Origin: Guillardia theta CCMP2712
Taxonomy: Eukaryota; Cryptophyceae; Pyrenomonadales; Geminigeraceae
Reading direction: 5' to 3'
Length of the DNA stretch: 64,000 nucleotides
NCBI RefSeq assembly: GCF_000315625.1
Contig: NW_005434602.1
Location: forward strand, 379,411 to 443,410
Shown: positions 52,061 through 59,084 of the stretch, in pieces
Layout: each line of letters begins with the position of its first letter
Position numbering within the stretch: position 1 is the first letter of the stretch
Program-made: the position numbers and the translations under genes
The notes under the pieces: model-generated
What the model saw: the letters and a program-made list of their open reading frames with translations, nothing else
What the model was told of the DNA's origin: nothing
Database searches by the model: none

Positions 52061-52111
52061 AGGGTTTAGGGTTTAGGGTTTAGGGTTTAGGGTTTAGGGT
52101 TTAGGGTTTAG
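52061..52111 (+). repeat. Interstitial telomere tract T2 (TTTAGGG)n, G-strand forward
   Basis: About seven perfect units between the LINE tail and a 5'-truncated second LINE copy. Confidence 0.95.
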
Positions 52112-52945
52112 CTGAGCTAGCAAATGGCTGAGCTAGCAATTGGAGTGGTCCAACACATCTTTGACGATCAAACCAACACATCTTTGACGTTCAAACCAAT
52201 GCCACATGGCAGATGCAATGGTGCTCAGCCTTCCAACAAGAAGACAACTTCAACTGTGGAGTATTTGTTATGCTACACGCCTTATTGCTCTGCGAGACAA
52301 ATCAAGAATGGCTGGCAACGATTGACACAAGGAAAAGGCTAAGACTCCCGCAAGAATGGCTGATGCAAACTAGAGCTCAACTGCTCGAAGCTCTCACCCA
52401 TCTGGAACAGATGGAGGAAACTGCACAGGTAATTTTGCGATCGCTGCTGAGGGAGGAGTGGGTTCAAGAGAGCTCGACATCGACGACAAAGCCTGAGGAA
52501 GAGGTACAGCCGATCGCAATTCAGCGGCCGGCGACCTCCACGAAGCTCCAACCAAGACATTTCGGTGAGGAAATCGAGGAAAACGCACAAACAGGAGAGG
52601 AAACCTCCCAGAGAGAGAAAGAGCGGAGTGGGAAGAGGCAGAATGAGCAAAGGGGCAATGATTGGGCACAGATGCATCGAAAAAGTTCAGACCCAGGTTT
52701 CCTCATCTCACAAAATGTGAATGGTTGCAACCACTTTGTTCTCAAGCACATCCTCGCGTACTTAATCCAGTCCTTCCAACCTGGGGTCATGCTACTACAA
52801 GAGGTAAGGGTCTCGGCCCGCGACGAGAACAAATTAAGGAAGATGATCAAGGAGAACTGGGCCTGCTACAGAATCTTCCTGGGGCCTGCAAAGATCAATG
52901 CGAAGAAGGGGAAAGGAGACCTGAGGTTGGTAACTCTTTATGAGA
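52112..52945 (+). pseudogene. LINE ORF2 N-terminal fragment: Ulp1-like protease and AP endonuclease start
   Basis: The frame from 52213 reads FQQEDNFNCGVFVML, the Gln..Cys motif of Ulp1/C48 cysteine proteases; the preceding region with the His is in another frame upstream (one frameshift near 52200). After a Glu/Gln-rich linker comes FLISQNVNG and GVMLLQEVRV, the first two motifs of AP-type LINE endonucleases. It stops at about 52945, where the sequence switches to a minus-strand subfamily A element. Confidence 0.7.
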
Positions 52946-53491
52946 CCTAGCTCCATAAGCTTCGATTTCAACTTTTCTTCTTGTCGAACAAACATCGAGG
53001 AAATCCCTAGGAGAGTCATGGAGATGAAGGAGGTCCCCTCGGTGCCTTCGGTGCCGATGTATGTCTCGACATTCGGAGTTCTGCTTCTTGGCCTCCTCCA
53101 TCTGTTGAATAAACCATGCTCTCGACTCTGAGCTCCATTCGCTCAGAGAGTCTTCAAACAGGTCGCGTCTCGCCTGCCGACATGTCGAGCGGATGGCTTC
53201 AGCGATAGCGTCGGGAGTGCATCCCCCCTCAGCTCTGCAAGCATAAGCTGTCCGACTATTCGGATAACGCTTGGTGAAGTTCTTCACCTTCTCGACGAGG
53301 TCGGCGGCTTCCTCGACGTGGCCTCCAGAGCGCTCACCCTGCGTGTATTGGCATGATCTCCGATACAGCAGGTTGCGAACGCTCTCATCATACTGTAGTA
53401 CTATGCTTAGAAAGCTGTTTGAACTATACGAACCTCTTGCTCGCAGCTTCCACCGGTCCCCTTGCGCTCTCCCTACGCGCCGCAGAGCAGC
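52946..53491 (-). pseudogene. 5' end of subfamily A ORF1 and its UTR, degenerate
   Basis: Minus-strand match to the ORF1 start (NVRNLLYRRSCQY-like, then RYPNSRTA, GCTPDAIAEAIRSTC). The start ATG has become ATA (AGCATAGTACTAC), there is at least one frameshift, and the copy stops at about 52946. Confidence 0.75.
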
Positions 53492-53679
53492 ATGCCTCTG
53501 TCAGGGGCCCGGTGCCTCTGTCAGGGGCCCGGTGCCTCTGTCAGGGGCCCGGTGCCTCTGTCAGGGGCCCGGTGCCTCTCAGTCTGTCAGGGGCCCGGTG
53601 CCTCTGTCAGGGGCCCGGTGCCTCTGTCAGGGGCCCGGTGCCTCTGTCAGGGGCCCGGTGCCTCTGTCAGGGGCCCGGT
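53492..53679 (-). repeat. 20-bp 5' UTR monomers, nine copies
   Basis: The unit GCCTCTGTCAGGGGCCCGGT is repeated nine times, one copy with a small insertion, between the subfamily A 5' UTR and telomere tract T3. The element at 34138 has less than one such unit. Confidence 0.9.
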
Positions 53680-53713
53680 CCTAAACCCTAAACCCTAAAC
53701 CCTAAACCCTAAA
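53680..53713 (-). repeat. Interstitial telomere tract T3, G-strand on minus
   Basis: About four and a half CCCTAAA units on the plus strand. Confidence 0.95.
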
Positions 53714-54065
53714 TTCTCGGGAGGACAATGGTCCCTCTCTGCAGCCCAACTTGGGTTCTAGCGCGCTCACTCGTATACCTCGTGCCTTGAAGCCATGCTA
53801 TTTGAAATCTGTCTTCCGCTGGTTCTAAATTTTGATTTGCCTCGGCGATTAATGCCTCCATTACGTCTTCTGAAAGGAATGCCGCCTCTCCTGAATTGAG
53901 CAGCGCCGCTGCTCCGTATTCTTTATTGTTTTCTCGTCGACTCCAGGGAATCTCCCCTATCAAGTCGAATGATTTTCTGTCTCTGTTTTTGTGGATTTTT
54001 TGCTTTGTCATTGTTTTTTTTTTTTTTCTCACCTTCTTGTCTCTGTTTGCTTGCTTCCACCACAC
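53709..54065 (-). CDS. Start of ORF2 downstream of subfamily B ORF1, truncated
   Basis: Begins 48 nt after the ORF1 stop with a Lys-rich segment, then LLNSGEAAFLSEDVMEALIAE, which may be the WLND-like entry of a Ulp1 protease fold. It runs into the telomere tract. This suggests that subfamily B once had an ORF2 of the type seen at 52112-52945. The assignment is weak. Confidence 0.4.
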   Translation of the reverse strand: MWWKQANRDKKVRKKKKTMTKQKIHKNRDRKSFDLIGEIPWSRRENNKEYGAAALLNSGEAAFLSEDVMEALIAEANQNLEPAEDRFQIAWLQGTRYTSERARTQVGLQRGTIVLPRI

Positions 54066-54113
54066 CCTTGTCCCGACTGTCCCACCTGCCCTCTCCTCCT
54101 CCTCCTGCTTCCA

Positions 54114-56168
54114 TTAGGCGTCAAGCGGCGCGGTTGGGGAGGAGTCAAGCGACATCTCTTCCACTTCTACCGCTTTGCTCCCTGCCTCGGGTGCATCTTC
54201 CACTCGCGCGTCTTCCATCTGTATCTCACTGCTCAAAACAAGTTTCAATTCGTTTCTATCTCCCAGCATTCCTACGAGGGAGAGCGCCGTTTCCTCCAGG
54301 AATTTATTCAAAGCAATGAAGAGAAGGTCAGTTTTCAATGGCTTCTCTTCATTTGGTGCGAAAGCGCTGTTCTTGCGCTTCGCTACCTTCCACGTATGCT
54401 TGCCTGCGATCACCCTGACTCGATCTCGCAGTCGCTTGCTCATGGCATTCTCTGCCTCGTTGGCACCCTTATCAGCCCACTCTTGCAGCGTGGGGAAGGA
54501 TGCATTTCCTGGGCTCTCCGGAGCCATCTCTTGCACCGCGTCATCAAGATGGAGTTGAAGCTGCCCTTGCTGTTGCAGCTCGCTCCTACTTACGTCAGCA
54601 ATAGCTTCCTTAAGTTCTTCGACGACCACGTCCGTTCCCGCATCTGGGAGGTTGGTTTCATTGATAATGGAACTGAGCTCAATCTCTTTCCACACCGTTC
54701 CTTCTGCTCTGGTCCCCGTCGCTTGTGACCTGGCCTCAGGGTTAGACTGATCGCGAGTTGCCTGAGGCGACACTTGGAGGTTCAGACTGCTCGCTGTCGT
54801 TTGGATTTCAACTGTGCCTTGCCAGCAGAGGAGCTGTGTGGGGAATTCAGCCATCATCTTTCTTGCACTACTTTCATTTCGTAGCCGGAGAATGATACCA
54901 GACCCATCCCAGATCCCCGTTTCTGGATCGCATTGGAGGTGGATCCGTTGGAGATCTTTTTCCACCTGTGGATCCCAGCAAGCAACAGCCCTCCGGATGT
55001 TTCGGATGACTTTTGCTCTGCCCGTTTCATCACTTGCGCAGATTTTTTCAATCTCATTTCGGGAGAACTTCCCTGACGGCACAGGAGAGGAGATTTGCAC
55101 TGAGTACAGCATCTCTGCTCCCGTTGCCATTGCCGTGCCCTCTTGTCGCACCGCATTCTTCATATTCTTGTGCAGCGCCGTTGCTTCCATCTGCACTGAG
55201 AACCATTTCAGTATTTTGTCATTCTCTGAGACCAGTCCCAAAGTGACTCCTGCACGATCCTTTCCATGTCTATCGAATGCTTGAAGAACGATGTCCGCTG
55301 CTTCAAGGCTCGGGCACGTTGCGATCCAGTCGACCTCTCTGTTCTGGTTGACTGTTTCTATTCCTACCGCAGCGAACACCTTCTTTGGCGGCAGGTTCCT
55401 CTTGGGGGGGAGGTTCACTGTCATTCCCGCGTTTGGGATCAGATCAATGATCGCTAATCCCTGCTTCAGGCATAGCTGGCTGTAGATCTCACATATGTCA
55501 CCTGTGCTCGAATCGTTGAGCATCAGGAGTTGGGCCACCTCAGCTAGGATTCCAACTCTGCCCATGTTCTCCTTCTTTGGCCGCATCTTGAACGAGATCG
55601 GTGGGTTGGCTGCTGGGTTCACTGCTAGAATCCTCCTGCCTGCCACCTTGAAGGTACCTTCTCCTTTCCAGAGTTTCTCAGCCGCCTCATTGCGGACAAA
55701 TGTGATCACTGCTGGGATCTCCGCTGCCTGCACAAGGTCAGGCTTCAAGGGAGCCTTGAAGATCAGGCTCCTGCTGTCTTGCGTCTGATCTACGATCAAG
55801 CCTTGCTCTTCAAGCTTGAGGCATAAGTTTTCCACCTGTCTGGAAAAGTATGCAGGGATCCCAAGTACCTTCATGGTAATCGTCTGCACATTGGTGCCCT
55901 GATCATCATATGATCTGGCCTCCATCTGCCTTTGTCTGTCAGCTTGGAACTCTGACAGGTACCACTGCCTGACATCGTCACCCCACTGCCTGAGCCCTTT
56001 CGGATTCTCCAGTGACGAGGGTTCAGCAAAGCTGCATGTCTGACTGATGGCTTCGGCTAAGGCTTCCAAGGATATTTCTTTGGCTTTCAGAGCTTTGCTC
56101 GTCCTGCTTTTGGGGTTCTGCCTTGCGAATTCATCCAGTCTCCGCATCAGTTCGGCTGATGACGGCAT
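54114..56168 (-). CDS. ORF1 (gag-like), subfamily B, intact 684 codons
   Basis: Starts MPSSAELMRRLDEFARQNPK. It is colinear with the subfamily A protein: an N-terminal helical segment (ALAEAISQTC), a beta-alpha-beta segment with IPAVITFVRNEAAEKLW and FKVAGRRILAV, a further RRM-like stretch (SGKFSRNEIEKICASDETG..), then a conserved C-terminal module (LLFIALNKFLEE) and an acidic end. I infer RRM-like folds for RNA binding, as in many LINE ORF1 proteins, but this was not tested. Kept open over 2 kb, so recent or under selection. Confidence 0.75.
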   Translation of the reverse strand: MPSSAELMRRLDEFARQNPKSRTSKALKAKEISLEALAEAISQTCSFAEPSSLENPKGLRQWGDDVRQWYLSEFQADRQRQMEARSYDDQGTNVQTITMKVLGIPAYFSRQVENLCLKLEEQGLIVDQTQDSRSLIFKAPLKPDLVQAAEIPAVITFVRNEAAEKLWKGEGTFKVAGRRILAVNPAANPPISFKMRPKKENMGRVGILAEVAQLLMLNDSSTGDICEIYSQLCLKQGLAIIDLIPNAGMTVNLPPKRNLPPKKVFAAVGIETVNQNREVDWIATCPSLEAADIVLQAFDRHGKDRAGVTLGLVSENDKILKWFSVQMEATALHKNMKNAVRQEGTAMATGAEMLYSVQISSPVPSGKFSRNEIEKICASDETGRAKVIRNIRRAVACWDPQVEKDLQRIHLQCDPETGIWDGSGIILRLRNESSARKMMAEFPTQLLCWQGTVEIQTTASSLNLQVSPQATRDQSNPEARSQATGTRAEGTVWKEIELSSIINETNLPDAGTDVVVEELKEAIADVSRSELQQQGQLQLHLDDAVQEMAPESPGNASFPTLQEWADKGANEAENAMSKRLRDRVRVIAGKHTWKVAKRKNSAFAPNEEKPLKTDLLFIALNKFLEETALSLVGMLGDRNELKLVLSSEIQMEDARVEDAPEAGSKAVEVEEMSLDSSPTAPLDA

Positions 56169-56337
56169 CGTTGCGGCTTCCGTCTGCCGGGTAGCTGGAG
56201 GTACGGTACTGCACGATCTCGTCAGGGTTCACAATAGATATTGGCCACATGTTTCGAAGCATTCTCGATGGTTTCCCGAGCTTCCTGCGTTCCTGGCGAC
56301 TCTTGCTCTACCACGCAGGGATCCCGCTGATCTGCAT

Positions 56338-56419
56338 GCCTCAGATAAAGGGATCCTGCCTCAGATAAAGGGATCCTGCTAAACCCTAAACCCTAAACCC
56401 TAGTAGTAGTAGTAGTAGT
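56338..56419 (-). repeat. 5' UTR 20-bp repeat x2, telomere tract T4 and (CTA)n tail of the next element
   Basis: On the minus strand: element tail CTAATAAACTCAA, then six CTA units (56402-56419), three TTTAGGG units (56379-56402), and the 5' end of the subfamily B element, where a 20-bp unit (plus strand GCCTCAGATAAAGGGATCCT) occurs twice (56338-56377). Confidence 0.9.
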
Positions 56420-57151
56420 TGAGTTTATTAGAATGCTAGGTAGTTTGCATGGTTTGTTATCACCTTGCACTATTCTAGTCTAACAGGGATCTCGTGACCT
56501 GGCAGTTCGGCCCGACTTGGCTGGCCCTTATGGCAGCCGTGCTTCTGCTCTGCTCCCTCCTCTGCTATACTTCAGTGGTCTTCCCCGGCCTCAGCCAGTG
56601 GAGTTTCCTCCGCCGGCCTTGGTCTGGGTCGTCCGTGCTTTCAACTTGTGTTGCTTCCTCGGCTCCGACACCCCTTGACGGTCTCGGCCGGCCTTCGGCC
56701 AGTGAGTGGATGAAGGATGGGTTGGTAGGTGGAATGCGTATGGGTCCCTGGGACTCACGTCCCTTCCCCGGGGCCTCGGTCCGGACCGGGCCCGAGAGCC
56801 CGGCCGGCCTCCGCCCGGCCTCCTCCTCCCGGCCCCCCTCCCCCCTCTCCCACCGGCTTACCTGCCCTTACCTTCGTTGCTTGCCCCATGTCCACCTCAT
56901 TTATTTCTTCCTCCTTCCCCCCATGGGGCCAACAGCTCCGCTCCGCCTCTTGTCCACCTCTAAGACTTGACTCGAGCCTCAAGCGCGCGAGGGGCCTGCA
57001 CCGGCCTCCTCCTCCACGCCCTCGCCCTCCTCAGCCTCCATGTCGACTTCCTCCCTCATCATCAGCCGCAGTCGGTCTTGCTTGTCGACCTTGCCCGTGC
57101 AGCTCAACCCATGGTTCTCAGCAAATTTACTGATCGCAAGAAACAAGAGGC
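56420..57151 (-). mobile_element. 3' region of the chimeric element (subfamily C-like ORF1 end and 3' UTR)
   Basis: Minus-strand 3' UTR, GC-rich at 56760-56850, preceded by the C-terminal coding part of a subfamily C ORF1 (about 57000-57216; SLLFLAISKFAENHGLSC..). Long plus-strand open frames here are composition artefacts. Confidence 0.6.
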
Positions 57152-58831
57152 TTACAGATCGACTCTCGATGTCATCGCTCTCGGCCTCCTGCTCGAGCGC
57201 ATCAGTCGCTGCTGCCCTTCAAGATGGAGTTGAAGCTGCCCTTGCTGTTGCAGCTCGCTCCTACTTACGTCAGCAATAGCTTCCTTAAGTTCTTCGACGA
57301 CCACGTCCGTTCCCGCATCTGGGAGGTTGGTTTCATTGATAATGGAACTGAGCTCAATCTCTTTCCACACCGTTCCTTCTGCTCTGGTCCCCCTGGCCTC
57401 AGGGTTAGACTGATCGCGAGTTGCCTGAGGCGACACTTGGAGGTTCAGACTGCTCGCTGTCGTTTGGATTTCAACTGTGCCTTGCCAGCAGAGGAGCTGT
57501 GTGGGGAATTCAGCCATCATCTTTCTTGCACTACTTTCATTTCGTAGCCGGAGAATGATACCAGACCCATCCCAGATCCCCGTTTCTGGATCGCATTGGA
57601 GGTGGATCCGTTGGAGATCTTTTTCCACCTGTGGATCCCAGCAAGCAACAGCCCTCCGGATGTTTCGGATGACTTTTGCTCTGCCCGTTTCATCACTTGC
57701 GCAGATTTTTTCAATCTCATTTCGGGAGAACTTCCCTGACGGCACAGGAGAGGAGATTTGTACCGAGTACAGCATCTCTGCTCCCGTTGCCATTGCCGTG
57801 CCCTCTTGTCGCACCGCATTCTTCATATTCTTGTGCAGCGCCGTTGCTTCCATCTGCACTGAGAACCATTTCAGTATTTTGTCATTCTCTGAGACCAGTC
57901 CCAAAGTGACTCCTGCACGATCCTTTCCATGTCTATCGAATGCTTGAAGAACGATGTCCGCTGCTTCAAGGCTCGGGCACGTTGCGATCCAGTCGACCTC
58001 TCTGTTCTGGTTGACTGTTTCTATTCCTACCGCAGCGAACACCTTCTTTGGCGGCAGGTTCCTCTTGGGGGGGAGGTTCACTGTCATTCCCGCGTTTGGG
58101 ATCAGATCAATGATCGCTAATCCCTGCTTCAGGCATAGCTGGCTGTAGATCTCACATATGTCACCTGTGCTCGAATCGTTGAGCATCAGGAGTTGGGCCA
58201 CCTCAGCTAGGATTCCAACTCTGCCCATGTTCTCCTTCTTTGGCCGCATCTTGAACGAGATCGGTGGGTTGGCTGCTGGGTTCACTGCTAGAATCCTCCT
58301 GCCTGCCACCTTGAAGGTACCATCTCCTTTCCAGAGTTTCTCAGCCGCCTCATTGCGGACAAATGTGATCACTGCTGGGATCTCCGCTGCCTGCACAAGG
58401 TCAGGCTTCAAGGGAGCCTTGAAGATCAGGCTCCTGCTGTCTTGCGTCTGATCGACGATCAAGCCTTGCTCTTCAAGCTTGAGGCATAAGTTTTCCACCT
58501 GTCTGGAAAAGTATGCAGGGATCCCAAGTACCTTCATGGTAATCGTCTGCACATTGGTGCCCTGATCATCATATGATCTGGCCTCCATCTGCCTTTGTCT
58601 GTCAGCTTGGAACTCTGACAGGTACCACTGCCTGACATCGTCACCCCACTGCCTGAACCCTTTCGGATTCTCCAGTGACGAGGGTTCAGCAAAGCTGCAT
58701 GTCTGACTGATGGCTTCGGCTAAGGCTTCCAAGGAAATTTCTTTGGCTTTCAGAGCTTTGCTCGTCCTGCTTTTGGGGTTCTGCCTTGCGAATTCATCCA
58801 GTCTCCGCATCAGTTCGGCTGATGACGGCAT
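57152..58831 (-). CDS. Chimeric ORF1: subfamily B fused out of frame to subfamily C end
   Basis: Nearly identical to the 54114-56168 protein from MPSSAEL to QLQLHL. At about 57217 the DNA switches to subfamily C (AAGGGCAGCAGCGACTGATG is shared with 42644 onward), but the B frame enters C one base out of register and stops after about 20 foreign residues (57152). The frame is open 33 codons upstream of the ATG as well. A smaller in-frame deletion removes a few residues of the NPEARSQATG region. Confidence 0.75.
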   Translation of the reverse strand: MPSSAELMRRLDEFARQNPKSRTSKALKAKEISLEALAEAISQTCSFAEPSSLENPKGFRQWGDDVRQWYLSEFQADRQRQMEARSYDDQGTNVQTITMKVLGIPAYFSRQVENLCLKLEEQGLIVDQTQDSRSLIFKAPLKPDLVQAAEIPAVITFVRNEAAEKLWKGDGTFKVAGRRILAVNPAANPPISFKMRPKKENMGRVGILAEVAQLLMLNDSSTGDICEIYSQLCLKQGLAIIDLIPNAGMTVNLPPKRNLPPKKVFAAVGIETVNQNREVDWIATCPSLEAADIVLQAFDRHGKDRAGVTLGLVSENDKILKWFSVQMEATALHKNMKNAVRQEGTAMATGAEMLYSVQISSPVPSGKFSRNEIEKICASDETGRAKVIRNIRRAVACWDPQVEKDLQRIHLQCDPETGIWDGSGIILRLRNESSARKMMAEFPTQLLCWQGTVEIQTTASSLNLQVSPQATRDQSNPEARGTRAEGTVWKEIELSSIINETNLPDAGTDVVVEELKEAIADVSRSELQQQGQLQLHLEGQQRLMRSSRRPRAMTSRVDL

Positions 58832-59005
58832 CGTTGCGGCTTCCGTCTGCCTCTTGAGGTAGCTGGAGGTACGGTACTGCACGATCTCGTCAGGGTTCAC
58901 AATAGATATTGGCCACATGTTTCGAAGCATTCTCGATGGTTTCCCGAGCTTCCTGCGTTCCTGGCGACTCTTGCTCTACCACGCAGGGATCCCGCTGATC
59001 TGCAT

Positions 59006-59084
59006 GCCTCAGATAAAGGGATCCTGCCTCAGATAAAGGGATCCTGCTAAACCCTAAACCCTAAACCCTATTATTATTATTATG
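59006..59084 (-). repeat. 5' UTR 20-bp repeat x2, telomere tract T5 and (TAA)n tail of the next element
   Basis: The same arrangement as at 56338-56419: monomers at 59006-59045, TTTAGGG x3 (59047-59070), and TAA units (59069-59084) that belong to the upstream subfamily A element. Confidence 0.9.

Noticed and set aside
53271-53698. Plus-strand frames with CLCQGPGASVRGPV repeats
   Set aside because: Translations of the 20-bp 5' UTR monomers; no independent evidence for coding.
56494-57133. Plus-strand frames of 85-158 codons in GC-rich DNA
   Set aside because: Antisense of an element 3' region; Pro/Ser/Arg bias and no motif.
54814-58451. Plus-strand frames (MPCQQRSCVGNSA..., MSPVLESLSIRSW...) present twice
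   Set aside because: They are antisense to the two subfamily B ORF1 copies and recur only because the element recurs.
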